Positions 37,937 to 48,600 of a stretch of DNA of 64,000 nucleotides are shown in pieces (the stretch's first letter is position 1; the number at the start of each line of letters is the position of its first letter). Made by a program: the position numbers and the translations under genes. The stretch comes from Pollutiaquabacter sp046052345 (GTDB lineage: Bacteria; Bacteroidota; Bacteroidia; AKYH767-A; 2013-40CM-41-45): the NCBI GenBank assembly GCA_046052345.1, contig JBJOMN010000003.1, forward strand, positions 48,822 to 112,821. The letters are read 5' to 3'. A model generated the notes under the pieces. It was not told the origin of the DNA, searched no databases, and saw nothing but the letters and a program-made list of their open reading frames with translations.

Positions 37937-40057
37937 ATGGATGTAGAAAAGATCGCCGGAAGCATTCAGGAATTGTTCAAAGGATCGCTATCCGGGGGGA
38001 AGGCCGCCGGTAATCCTCAGTCGGATCCGGAAAAGTTCCCATTGTTGCCGCTTCATGAATGGGTGGGATTGTTAGTCCGCCCTCTTTCCGGTACGGAAAT
38101 GGTATTCATTGACCGTCACGCCGGACCGGACGAGATTAAAGCCCTTGTCAATCAACCGGATTTCCCATTCCTGTACTTTACGGGTACTTCCCTGGCTGCC
38201 CGACCGGTTTTCGTCGCTACCGGTCAACCTGCATCGGTCCCCCATCCTGTTGTCGAGCCGGCTCCCGGCGAATCAGTGATAATCACGGCCATGCCTATGG
38301 ATGTGGCGGAGTCCTTGATCGGCAATCTGTCCGATGCTGCACCTGCAAATGCCTCTCCGTTCCGTAAGCTGCTCGTTTTACTTCAGCCGGAGAGGAAAGA
38401 GATCTTTTATATTCTGTCTTATGCCGTTTTCGTCGGGCTGATAGGGCTTTCATTGCCGTTGGGCGTACAAAGCCTGATCGGTTTCATTTCCAGCGGCCAG
38501 GTCGTCACCTCTGCCGTGATACTTGTAACCTTCATCCTTGTCGGTATTCTTCTTTCCGGCATCATGACGATTTTCCAGCTGGAGCTGGTGGAACGCTTAC
38601 AACAGAAGCTGTTCGCGCGCACCGCCTTCTCCTTCGCCTATAGGGTGCCTCGTATCCGGCTGGAAGCCGTTTTGAAGCATTATCCTCCGGAACTGATGAA
38701 CCGGTTCTTCGACACCCTGACACTTCAGAAGGGTGTTCCTGTATTGCTGATAGACCTCTCCGCAGCATTCCTTCAGGTGCTGTTCGGTGTCATTCTGCTT
38801 GCTTTCTACCATCCTGTGTTCATCCTTTTCGGAGTCTTCCTTTCGTTCCTACTCTACGTTGTCATTCGCTATACGGGCCGTAAAGCGGTTCAGACCGCTT
38901 TGGAGGAATCCGACCAGAAATACAACGTGGCAAACTGGCTGGAAGAGCTTGCCAGGTCGCTTAGCACGTTCAAGCTGTCGGGAGACTCTACGCTGGCTCT
39001 TGGCAAGACGGACGAATATGTGGGCCGTTATGTGAATGCGCGTGAGAAGCATTTCAAGGTACTGAAGTCGCAGTACTACAGTTTCGTCATCTTCAAGACC
39101 CTTATCACCGCCATCCTGTTGGTTCTTGGTACGGTATTGATCGTCGATCGCCAGATCAATCTGGGACAATTCGTCGCCGCGGAAATTGTCATCATCCTGA
39201 TCATCAATTCGATTGAAAAGATCATTCTCAAGATCGACGACGTGTACGATGTAATGGCCGGTGTGGAGAAGATCACCAAAGTCACGGGTCTGCCTTTGGA
39301 GCGATCGGGTATCGCTGCGCCGGATGTCCGGGCAGGTGACGGCATTTCCCTGACGGTAAAGGACCTTGTATTCGGATACCCGGACAGGTCTGAAAGGTCT
39401 TTGAACGGTCTAAGTTTTACGATACGAAGCGGTGAACGGGTGTGCCTTACAGGTACGAACGGATCGGGTAAATCCACCCTGATACAGTTGCTGCTGGGCC
39501 TGTACGAGCCGCATGAAGGCAGGATCATGTATAACGGAATTTCACTTAAATCGTTGAACAAGGCATCGTTGATGAATCACATCGGGAACTACGTCGCCAT
39601 GGATACGCTTTTCGACGGAACCGTTCACGAGAATATCGTGCTTGGACGCAGGAACATCAGCAATTCCGACGTACAGTGGGCGATCGATATAGCCGGAGTC
39701 CGCGATTTCATCGAGTCCCTGCCGGACGGACTGGACACGCGGCTGATAGGCGGCGGATTCCGACTGCCGGAAAGCATCGTGCATAAACTAATACTCGCCA
39801 GGAACATCGCTGAGCATCCGTCACTGCTCATCATCGATGACTTCCTGCTTGGCGTTGAAGTCACGGAAAAAAGAAGAATACTCCGCTTCCTGCTCGACAA
39901 GAAAAACCCATGGACGGTGGTATTGGTATCCACTGACCCCCTGGTACTTGCGTCCGTGGAACGTGTGCTCTGGCTGGAAAAGGGCGGATTGAAAGCTGAC
40001 GACAGCTATGAGGAGCTTTCAAAAAAATACGGTTTCGATGCGAGAGAACAGGACTGA
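37937..40057 (+). CDS. ABC exporter half-transporter with degenerate ATPase
   Basis: 706 residues. Residues 1-155 are a cytoplasmic N-terminal region with no C39 peptidase. Residues about 160-430 carry six membrane helices of the type I ABC exporter kind. The ATPase domain (about 470-706) keeps Walker A (GTNGSGKST, 506-514) and the Walker B Asp (LLIIDD, D634). Other catalytic motifs are lost: the Glu after Walker B is Asp635, the signature LSGGQ reads LPESI (610-614), the Q-loop Gln is Met (YVAMDT) and the H-loop His is Thr666 (VSTDP). It is followed by HlyD- and TolC-family genes, so it is the inner-membrane part of a type I-like export complex that may hydrolyse ATP poorly or not at all. 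A -7-like box (GATATTTG, 37887-37894) lies 43 bases upstream. Confidence 0.88.
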   Translation: MDVEKIAGSIQELFKGSLSGGKAAGNPQSDPEKFPLLPLHEWVGLLVRPLSGTEMVFIDRHAGPDEIKALVNQPDFPFLYFTGTSLAARPVFVATGQPASVPHPVVEPAPGESVIITAMPMDVAESLIGNLSDAAPANASPFRKLLVLLQPERKEIFYILSYAVFVGLIGLSLPLGVQSLIGFISSGQVVTSAVILVTFILVGILLSGIMTIFQLELVERLQQKLFARTAFSFAYRVPRIRLEAVLKHYPPELMNRFFDTLTLQKGVPVLLIDLSAAFLQVLFGVILLAFYHPVFILFGVFLSFLLYVVIRYTGRKAVQTALEESDQKYNVANWLEELARSLSTFKLSGDSTLALGKTDEYVGRYVNAREKHFKVLKSQYYSFVIFKTLITAILLVLGTVLIVDRQINLGQFVAAEIVIILIINSIEKIILKIDDVYDVMAGVEKITKVTGLPLERSGIAAPDVRAGDGISLTVKDLVFGYPDRSERSLNGLSFTIRSGERVCLTGTNGSGKSTLIQLLLGLYEPHEGRIMYNGISLKSLNKASLMNHIGNYVAMDTLFDGTVHENIVLGRRNISNSDVQWAIDIAGVRDFIESLPDGLDTRLIGGGFRLPESIVHKLILARNIAEHPSLLIIDDFLLGVEVTEKRRILRFLLDKKNPWTVVLVSTDPLVLASVERVLWLEKGGLKADDSYEELSKKYGFDAREQD

Positions 40058-40073
40058 GCAGCCCAGAAATAAG

Positions 40074-41426
40074 ATGAATCGAACAGAAGGCACTACAAGC
40101 GGTTTCGGGGCACTCCGGCTGCTTCATGACACATCCCATGCAAAGCGATTTGCCAGGATGTGTTACATACTGTTTGCAGTTCTTTTCCTCGCCTTGTTCC
40201 TTCCATGGACGCAGAACATCCGTTCAAACGGGAAGCTTACTACTTATCTGCCTCAGGACAGGCCGCAGTCCATCCAGTCGGTGATCCCCGGCCGCATCGA
40301 GCAGTGGTATGTCCGAGAAGGTCAATCTGTGCGCCAAGGTGATACCATCGTGCGGATTTCCGAAATCAAGGAAAAGTACATGGATCCCGGAATGCTGGAT
40401 CGGTTGGCTGAACAGATAGAAGCGAAGGAAGGGTCCCAGTCCGCTACCACGGAAAAAGTGACCGCGCTTGCAAACCAGATAAGGGCTTTACAAAAAGAAC
40501 GGTCGCTGTCGCTCGAGAAAGCCCGGAACAAAGTACGTCAGGCCGAACTGAAAGTGATCAGTGACAGTGCCGATTTGACTGCAGCACGCACCGAGCGTGA
40601 GATCGCGCAACTCCAGGCGCAGCGCGCGGATTCCCTCCTGAGTAAGGGGCTCATATCGCTGAATGAACAGGAGCGCAGGAAGCTCCGCACCAGAGAGTCG
40701 AGCGCCAAGCTGACCGCTGTGGAGAACAAGCTGCTTACATCCCGGAACGAACTCCTGAATGCCAACATCGAATTGAGTTCGCTGGACGCTGAATACGGGA
40801 CCAAGATCAGCAAGGCGGAATCGGAGTTGAATACGGCCATATCCTATATGTACGAGACACAGTCCGAGATTGCCAAAATGAACATCGAGTATTCCGGACT
40901 TTCGATCCGCAGCGGATATTATTACGTTACCGCCCCACGTGACGGTCAGATCGTCCAGGCACGTGCAGCGGGTATCGGCATGAATGTGAGCGAGGGGGAT
41001 GTGATCTGCACCTTGCTTCCGGTAGATCCGCACCTGGCTGTCGAGCTATATGTGGAAGCAATGGATGTGCCTTTGCTTGAGAAAGGGCGGAAGGTCCGAT
41101 TGCAGTTCGACGGCTGGCCGGCGCTAGTATTCTCAGGCTGGCCGGGTTACAGTTTCGGAACGTTCGGGGGTACCATCACTGCGATAGACAATTTCACATC
41201 ACAAGGAAAGTACCGTATCCTGGTGGTTCCTGACACATCGGACGTTCCCTGGCCGACGCGTCTCCTCGTAGGTTCAGGAACTTATGGTTGGGTCATGCTC
41301 AAGGATGTCCCAATATGGTATGAGTTATGGCGTCAGTTTAACGGTTTTCCTCCGGATTACATGGGTACACGAACGGATGTTCGCATACCGGAATCTGACA
41401 AGAAGAAAGAGAAGGATGCCCAATGA
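40074..41426 (+). CDS. HlyD family periplasmic adaptor
   Basis: 450 residues from ATG 40074; an in-frame ATG at 40038, inside the upstream gene, is an alternative. One N-terminal membrane helix (MCYILFAVLFLALFLP) is followed by a lipoyl-like half (VIPGRIEQWYVREGQSVRQGD). A long coiled coil follows (about 130-280, many RAE/RDS heptads), then the second lipoyl half (YVTAPRDGQIVQARAAGIG) and beta-barrel domain. It links the inner-membrane ABC protein to the TolC-like channel. Its stop overlaps the TolC start (ATGA). Confidence 0.92.
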   Translation: MNRTEGTTSGFGALRLLHDTSHAKRFARMCYILFAVLFLALFLPWTQNIRSNGKLTTYLPQDRPQSIQSVIPGRIEQWYVREGQSVRQGDTIVRISEIKEKYMDPGMLDRLAEQIEAKEGSQSATTEKVTALANQIRALQKERSLSLEKARNKVRQAELKVISDSADLTAARTEREIAQLQAQRADSLLSKGLISLNEQERRKLRTRESSAKLTAVENKLLTSRNELLNANIELSSLDAEYGTKISKAESELNTAISYMYETQSEIAKMNIEYSGLSIRSGYYYVTAPRDGQIVQARAAGIGMNVSEGDVICTLLPVDPHLAVELYVEAMDVPLLEKGRKVRLQFDGWPALVFSGWPGYSFGTFGGTITAIDNFTSQGKYRILVVPDTSDVPWPTRLLVGSGTYGWVMLKDVPIWYELWRQFNGFPPDYMGTRTDVRIPESDKKKEKDAQ

Positions 41427-42838
41427 GAAAGCTGCTTGTACTGGCTTTTTTCCTTTCGTCATGGGGATATCTCCTTGCTGCCGACTCCCTGAGGGTGCTC
41501 AGTCTCGAGGACGTCTACGGTCTGGTGCTTGAAAACCACCCCGTCGTCAAGCAGGCCGGATTGTTGCAGGATGCAGCAAGGATGGAGCTCAGGGCGGCAA
41601 GGGGTGCTTTCGATCCGCAGTTCCGCAGCGCCTACGATGAGAAAAGATTCGGTTCCAAGGATTATTGGAAAGTCTGGCAGAGTTCCTTGCGCATCCCGGT
41701 ATGGAACGGCATCGACCTTAAAGCCGAGTACCAGCAGACCACCGGGGATGAACTGGATCCCATGCTTGCAACTCCGGGAGACGGTCTCTCATCCGTCGGT
41801 ATTCAACTTCCGCTCGGGCAGGGATTATTGATCGACTCCCGAAGGGCGGCTCTTGAACAGGCCAGGCTGATCGGCGGCCTGTATGATGCAGAGCGTTTTT
41901 CCGTCGTCAACAAGCTGCTGTTGCAAGTGAATAAGGATTATCTCGACTGGTCCTACGGGTACAGCAGGACCCGTCTCGCAGAGGAAGGTCTGCGGCTCGC
42001 GCTCCAGCGTTTCGATGCCATCCGTTACAAAGTACTGTTGGGAGAACTGCCTGCTCTTGATTCTGTGGAAGCCCTTGTTGAAGTGCAGAACAGGCAAAAC
42101 ACCCTGACGGCCGCCAGGATCGATTTCATGAATGCGGGCTTCTTGCTTTCCAATCATCTGTGGTCCGACAAAGGAGAGCCCGCCCAGCTCACGGAAGACA
42201 TCCTCCCGGATTCTTTGGACAGGATTTCTCCTGCTACCGAAACGATCCCTCTTTCCCGGCTGTTGGATTCCGCAATGTCCGCACATCCCGAGTTGCGAAA
42301 AATGGAAGCCAAGATAGGCCAGTTGGATATCGACCGCCGCTGGGCGGCTGAGAAGCTTCGCCCCAAGGTCCAACTGGACTATGGTCTCTATTCTTCGGGC
42401 GGCACCGACTTCTCCGATGTCGGTTTTTTCAATCCTTACTGGTCCGATAACATGAGGGTGGGACTTAGTTTCAGCACCTCGCTTTTTCTAAGGGAGGAGC
42501 GCGGCAAATACAATCTTTCCAAGCTAAAGGTGCAGCAGGCTAAATTTGAGCAACAGCGTATCAGGCGGGAGGTCAATAATCAGGTGCGATCTGCTTATAA
42601 CGAATACTCACTTCTCTCTGTCCAGTTGAAAGACCAGTTGGCGCAGGTGCGCAATGCCGAAGTCCTGTTGGAAGGAGAACAAATAAGATTTAACGAGGGC
42701 GAGAGTTCCCTTTTTCTGCTGAACAACCGTGAAAACGCTTTGTTGTTGTTCAGGCTGAGAACACTGGAGTGCCGCGCCAAGCTGGAGAAGGCCCGTGCAT
42801 TGGTTCGCTGGTCAGCAGGCGTGAGCGTTTCACCCTGA
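41423..42838 (+). CDS. TolC family outer-membrane channel
   Basis: 471 residues. Signal peptide 1-20 (MRKLLVLAFFLSSWGYLLAA). TolC-type helical hairpin repeats with the NHPVVKQAGLLQDAARMELRAARGAFDPQ opening, the ERFSVVNKLLLQVNKDYLDW helix, and a second repeat (AHPELRKMEAKIGQLDIDRRWAAEKLRP). It is the outer-membrane duct of the ABC-HlyD-TolC complex. Start overlaps the HlyD stop by four bases, so the pair is translationally coupled. Confidence 0.92.
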   Translation: MRKLLVLAFFLSSWGYLLAADSLRVLSLEDVYGLVLENHPVVKQAGLLQDAARMELRAARGAFDPQFRSAYDEKRFGSKDYWKVWQSSLRIPVWNGIDLKAEYQQTTGDELDPMLATPGDGLSSVGIQLPLGQGLLIDSRRAALEQARLIGGLYDAERFSVVNKLLLQVNKDYLDWSYGYSRTRLAEEGLRLALQRFDAIRYKVLLGELPALDSVEALVEVQNRQNTLTAARIDFMNAGFLLSNHLWSDKGEPAQLTEDILPDSLDRISPATETIPLSRLLDSAMSAHPELRKMEAKIGQLDIDRRWAAEKLRPKVQLDYGLYSSGGTDFSDVGFFNPYWSDNMRVGLSFSTSLFLREERGKYNLSKLKVQQAKFEQQRIRREVNNQVRSAYNEYSLLSVQLKDQLAQVRNAEVLLEGEQIRFNEGESSLFLLNNRENALLLFRLRTLECRAKLEKARALVRWSAGVSVSP

Positions 42839-42978
42839 ATCTCCTCTCTTTCATCCCTTTTACCGGCATTTTCGTCAAGCCGCAACGCCGTCTTGTAAAG
42901 CCACCCTTGTGCTTGGCCAACCCTATTTGACTTGGTCTTCTTCAGGCTTTTCTTTTATCCCTGACCAACCATATTGCA

Positions 42979-45519
42979 ATGAGCCGCCCGATAAAACGGC
43001 TGCTCATCCGACCTTTATTGTTTCTGTCGGCGCTGTGTTCCTTTCTCGTATCGGAATCGGCTGCTCAGGCAGGACGTAACGATGAGCATCCTTTTCAGTC
43101 TCCGCAGTCGGATATCGACCGCGAGAAGCTGCGTATGTCCATGCTGGCCGACGGCGTCGCGCCGGAGGCGGTGGCTACTCTGCTGTTGCAGCACGATCGT
43201 CTTTTGCTGGAAGGGCGTAATCCGAGAATGTTCACCCACCGGCGCAGCGGTGCACCCGGCGACCATGTCTGCATCACCTGCCAAGGCATCGGAGTGGAGT
43301 ACGGCTGGTCGAATTGGGACGGATTCGAGGGGTTCAATGACAACCTGGGTCTTTCTTTTGGAATGCCTGCATCTCCTTCCCAGCCAAGGTTCGATATCAC
43401 CTCCGGATCCGGTATCGATCCGTTGACTCCGGGTAACAATCCGGGCGACCCTCCGATCCCTCTGGTGGCCCCCGGATTCGGCAGCCATTCCATTCGTCTG
43501 GGAGAGCCGAATACACCGGGATACGGCGCGGAACGGTTGGTATTCCCTTTCACAGTCGGTACCGCCGACACGAGTTTCGTTTACACCTATGCGTTCGTGA
43601 TGGAAAATCCTTCCAACATCGAGCCGCAGCACAATGACGTGAACATGCCCTACGTGGAGTTCATGATCATTGACCAGAACGGTGACACCATCGATTGCGC
43701 TTACAGGCGCTATCAGGCCAACGAAACCTTTCCGGGTCAGTACAGCTGTAACGGTCCCGGTCAGCCGGGCACCATCATTCCGCTGTACAAGCCATGGACG
43801 ACGGTCGGTGTGAACCTCTCCGCCTATATCGGACAGAATCTTACGGTGGTCATCACCAATGCCGATTGCCAACTGGGCGGACATTTCGCCCATTCCTACT
43901 GGGACTTCTCCTGCGGGTCCGTACCCTCGCTAGTGCCGCCCAACTGCCGCCAGGGGATACCGGACACTCTCACCGCACCACTTTCCGAGGCGGGTAACAC
44001 CTACACGTACCGCTGGTTCAGGAACCACGACCCGGTTCCTGTAGGTACTACGCAGTCAATCACTCCGATGACTGCCGCCGGCGACACCTTCCACGTAGAG
44101 ATTACCACGTCCGAAGGGTGCAGGTGGTATCTTTTCTACATTCCGCAGCCCTATTCGATCGAGGCCTCCTTCACGCATTCCGCCGTCTGCGGGGAAATCA
44201 CATTTACGGACAGAAGCTCTGTGCCGCCGGGTATGGAGCCCGTCACGGGTTGGAGTTGGACTATTGATAACGGATTGGTTCCCGGACGAAGCGGTCGTGA
44301 TCCGGGTGTAATCCTTCTGGAGCCCGGAATTCATCACGTGCTTCTGGAAGTGAGCACAAGGGCCGGATGCCGAGATTCCATATCCGTTGACTTGAATATT
44401 CCCGGACCTCCGTCGGCAGCACTGGTTGCTCAGGATGTGTGTCAGGGTGCCGAATGCCATCTCAACGACCGGTCAACAGCCGTTGCCGGTGATCCCATCA
44501 CCGTTTACCAATGGATGATGCCGGGAGGTTCGCCACCTTCTTCGGCAGACCGATCAGCGAGAACTACCTATTCGGATCCGGGCACTCATGTTGTCCGGCT
44601 TGCCGTAGTGACGCAAAGCGGTTGCCGTGACACTGCAACCGGTCAGTTAACGGTATTCCGACCGCCTGTTCCCATGTTACAGGGAGCAGGAGAGTCGTGC
44701 GTTCCGTTCTGTTCCAGGTACTCGGATAATTCACTATCGGCTGACGGAAGAATCGTTTCTTGGTATTGGACGTTTCCGGGTGGCAGTCCTTCGACGTGGA
44801 CCGGTGAACAGCCGGACGAAATCTGCTATGCCACTCCCGGTATTTTCAATGCAACCCTAAAGGTGGTCAGTGAAAAGGGGTGTGCAGCGACCGTTGACGT
44901 TCCGGCAGCCGTGGTCGCACACGAGTTACCGTCTGCCGGTTTTTCGGTCTCGCCGTTGATGACCAGCAATGCACATCCGCTCTTTCATTTCACGGACAAC
45001 TCGACGGCTGACGTTGTCAGGTGGGAATGGGATTTCGGTGACGGATCGCCGATCGACCTTACCGGTCCGGAAGTTGAACATGATTATTCCGCATCTGTCC
45101 GTCAAAACGAGTACTATCGGTTTACTCCCCGATTGTTCGTCACAACACGTTACGGATGCAGGGATACGGTATTGCGGGAGGTACTGATAGAACCGGAATT
45201 CAGTTTTTTCATGCCTTCCGCCTTCACGCCGGACGGGAACAACCTGAATGCTTATTTCTATGGGGTGGGAAGAGGAGTTGAAGAATATGAATGCCACATA
45301 TTTGACCGGTGGGGACTTGAAATCTGGTCTTGCGAGAAGTCCGGAGACAATGTCGAATTCGATTTGCCGGGCAAGGGTGGATTACCTGCGGTTTGTCAGT
45401 GGGATGGATATTATAAGGGAAATAAAGTCCAACAGGATGTCTATGTCTGGCTGGTAAAAATAAGGGATGTCCACGGGATGAAGCATACCTATACGGGACG
45501 AGTGACGGTTATTTATTAA
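42979..45519 (+). CDS. Giant surface protein paralogue 1: novel N-terminal domain, PKD-like repeats, T9SS type B C-terminus
   Basis: 846 residues. Signal peptide 1-30 (...SESAAQ). A short helix pair (about 38-75) is followed by a domain of about 215 residues (98-313) beginning with CITCQGIGVEYGW and ending SYWDFSCG; the same domain opens the next two genes. An Ig-like segment and four PKD-like domains follow (the last with WDFGDGSP). The 106-residue CHU_C/type B sorting domain (741-846, FMPSAFTPDGNN...FDRWGLEIW) ends the protein. It is exported by T9SS to the cell surface. Adhesion is the expected role, inferred from PKD repeats. It has the fewest PKD units of the three paralogues. Confidence 0.9.
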   Translation: MSRPIKRLLIRPLLFLSALCSFLVSESAAQAGRNDEHPFQSPQSDIDREKLRMSMLADGVAPEAVATLLLQHDRLLLEGRNPRMFTHRRSGAPGDHVCITCQGIGVEYGWSNWDGFEGFNDNLGLSFGMPASPSQPRFDITSGSGIDPLTPGNNPGDPPIPLVAPGFGSHSIRLGEPNTPGYGAERLVFPFTVGTADTSFVYTYAFVMENPSNIEPQHNDVNMPYVEFMIIDQNGDTIDCAYRRYQANETFPGQYSCNGPGQPGTIIPLYKPWTTVGVNLSAYIGQNLTVVITNADCQLGGHFAHSYWDFSCGSVPSLVPPNCRQGIPDTLTAPLSEAGNTYTYRWFRNHDPVPVGTTQSITPMTAAGDTFHVEITTSEGCRWYLFYIPQPYSIEASFTHSAVCGEITFTDRSSVPPGMEPVTGWSWTIDNGLVPGRSGRDPGVILLEPGIHHVLLEVSTRAGCRDSISVDLNIPGPPSAALVAQDVCQGAECHLNDRSTAVAGDPITVYQWMMPGGSPPSSADRSARTTYSDPGTHVVRLAVVTQSGCRDTATGQLTVFRPPVPMLQGAGESCVPFCSRYSDNSLSADGRIVSWYWTFPGGSPSTWTGEQPDEICYATPGIFNATLKVVSEKGCAATVDVPAAVVAHELPSAGFSVSPLMTSNAHPLFHFTDNSTADVVRWEWDFGDGSPIDLTGPEVEHDYSASVRQNEYYRFTPRLFVTTRYGCRDTVLREVLIEPEFSFFMPSAFTPDGNNLNAYFYGVGRGVEEYECHIFDRWGLEIWSCEKSGDNVEFDLPGKGGLPAVCQWDGYYKGNKVQQDVYVWLVKIRDVHGMKHTYTGRVTVIY

Positions 45520-45689
45520 CAAAAAAAACTATCCGAACCCGGAAATGTTCGAAATTATGATAAAATCGGCACAATCCTATGTTCAAGGATACCCTGGAAT
45601 CTTCATTGAACGTTCATCTCATTTTTCCGCTTATTTGACACTAACCTTTCCGAAAAAACACGGCATTTAGGAACTTTACAGCGGAATCG

Positions 45690-48600
45690 ATGGATATTTC
45701 TTACCTCTTTCAACGTATATGTTTGCTCCGCTCTGTCGGTGCATTTTCGGCTGTACTGTTGTTGACGGCGTTCAATTCCCATGCCCAAAGTATTTTTAAC
45801 GAGCCTGCCGCGATCTGGAGAGCTGCCAACCTGGAGGAATTCGATTCACTCCGGTATAAGTCAGAACTGATATCTCACGGAATTCCCGAAGGCACTGCAA
45901 ACGAGTTGGTGCGGCAGGAGCGGTTGTTGTTGGAGCAGGGCAGGAAGGTCATCACCAACGGATATACGCGCCTTCCAAGTGCCAATACTACCAACAACCT
46001 CTGCGGCACCTGTCATGACATGGGCGCAGAAAACGGCTGGGGTGTTTGGGAAGCGTCCAAGGGTACGAACGATCAATTGAATAGTCTTACCCTGAATCCT
46101 ACTGTCCTTCCGGATCCTCCCAGATTTTCCATAACAACCGGAGCGGGAATCGACCGGCTTACGCCGGGTGTGCGCCCCGGTGATCCTCCTATCACAGTTG
46201 TAGCGCCTCCCGGATTCGGAAACAGTTCAATAAGACTTGGCCAGTTGGAAACCGACGGGCAGGGCGGGGGATGCAGCAACGCGGGTCAGCTCAATCTTCC
46301 CGCAGGCTGTGCGGAGCGCCTGACTTACTGCTTCACTGTGGGAATCATGGACACCAATTTTGTCTATGCGTACGCTTTCGTGATGGAGAATCCCAGCGAC
46401 ACCAATACCAACAATTTTCATACGACATCGCAGATGCCGTTCGTCGAATTCCTGATGCTGGATGCCAATGGCGACACGGTCTCCTGTGCATACAAACGGT
46501 ATTTGGCCAATGACAATTTCGCCGGGCAATACATTTGCAATGATAACCGCCAGCAACGCGACACCGCCATTTACAAGCCTTGGACGGTCGAGGGCGTGAA
46601 TCTTTCCGCTTATATCGGTCAGACTTTGACAGTAGTCATCACCAATGCCGACTGCCAGCTGGGCGGACACTTCTGCCATTCCTATTGGGATTTCGCCTGC
46701 GGTTCAAGCGCCTCCGTAGTCACTCCGAACTGCTATCCCAATGCTCCTGATACGTTGACTGCACCGGATCCGCCGGATCCTTCGGCCACATACACGTATT
46801 TGTGGTACCGCAATAACACTCCCTCGCCGATCGGCACCACCCAGACAATTACCGCATACAGTCAGCCGGGCGATACGTTCACTGTACGTATCACCACCTC
46901 CTCAGGATGTTTCTGGTATGCCAGATATGTGCCTTTGCATTTCCAGACTTCTACCGATTTCAATTTCACCACTTCTTGCGGTTATGCAAGTTTCACCGAC
47001 AGCAGTTATTCTCCTTCGGCGGTCGCTCCGATCAGTTTTTGGTTGTGGAATTTCGGGAATAACGTAACCCCGCCCCGCTCGACTGACCAGAATCCTTCGC
47101 CGGTGTATTTTCCGCCGGGCAACCATACGGTGACGCTGGTATCCGGCATCGCCTATTCTCAAGGTTGTCGTGACACGGTAACTTATACCGTCAACGTACC
47201 GCAAGTACCGATCGCCGCTTTTAACCGAAGCGGAAACTGTCAGGGCGCACCGGTACAATTCACAAGCACCTCCAGCATAGGCGCTCCTGACTCCATTGTT
47301 TCCTACGCATGGACTTTCCAGGGCGGTACTCCTTCTACATCGAATGTACCCAACCCTACGGTCACCTTTGCGAACTCCGGACAGACCCAGATCACACTTA
47401 TTGTGACGGGTTCAAACGGCTGCAGCGATACCCTGACCCGGAACTTCACTGTCCAAGCCACACCGGTTGCAGCATTTACGGTGTCATCGGTCTGTCTGGG
47501 GGACACGGTCCGGCTTCAGAACAGTTCGACCATCGGTGTGTCGGGTGTCCAGATGTACTACGACTGGACGATACCGGGTGGTAATCCATCCAGTTCCAGC
47601 TCCAGGAATCCGCTTGTCACATTCACGGCTCCCGGCGCTTATAACATTGAACTGGTCACTTCCGTACCCGCCGGTTGTTCGGATACCGCTATCAGGACTG
47701 TAATCGTATCTGCTCCTCCGGTGGCTGCATTCACGGCTCCCCCGGCTTGTCTTGGCGGTCCTGTACAGTTCACTAACACCTCCGTACTTTCTCCCGGCGA
47801 CTCCATCGTTTCAATCCACTGGGATTTTCCCGGAGGATCTCCTTCCTCGGGAAACGGCCTTAATCCGATTGTCAGTTTCCCGACGTCAGGTACTTACCCG
47901 GTCACGATGTATTTGACCAATGCAGGCGGGTGCAGCGACACTATACAGCAGAACGTCACCATCTATACAAATCCTACCGCCTCATTTTCTGTGCAGGACA
48001 TATGTCTGGGTGCGCCATTGGTACTGACAAATACATCTACGGCCAATCCTCCCGGATCTCCGATGAGCTATACATGGTCCACTACGCTCGGATCATTCTC
48101 GAACGATACTTCGGCTAACCCGGCTTTGACCATTCAGTCGCCCGGTACGGCAACCGTAACCCTTATCACCAATACTGTCGGAGGTTGTGCCGATACAGCA
48201 ACGCAGACCTTGAACGTCCTGCCGATGCCAAGTGCAGGGTTCTCCTCGAGCACAGAATGCCTTGGCGACTTAACCTTGTTTACGAATTCCTCCACGGTAC
48301 AGCCCGGCGATGCGATCGCCTCCTATGCATGGAGTTTCCCGGGAGCCGTACCTTCCGTATCGTCAGCGATGAATCCTGCCGTAAGCTTTGCCGGTGCAGG
48401 AACAGCTACGGTTACCCTCGTGGTCACCAATACAAGCGGATGCTCGGACTCGGTCAGCCAGATCGTTACGGTACTGCCGGTGCCGGTCGCCGCATTCTCC
48501 GGAGTAGATGTCTGTCTGGGCGCTTCTGTCGCTGTCAACAATGCTACAACGATACTTCCTGCCGGAACCTCGGTTTCCTACTCATGGGATGCTCCCGGTG

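Noticed and set aside
42900..42978. Sigma-54-like element before the first giant paralogue
   Set aside because: TTGG-N10-GC spacing occurs near 42931, but the inner parts (TC at -24, AG at -12) do not match the consensus beyond these bases.
46002..46016. CxxCH motif (CGTCH) in the N-terminal domain of paralogue 2 as a heme c site
   Set aside because: The two paralogues have CITCQ and CGTCY at the same place, so the His is not conserved. A disulfide or metal site is more likely than heme.
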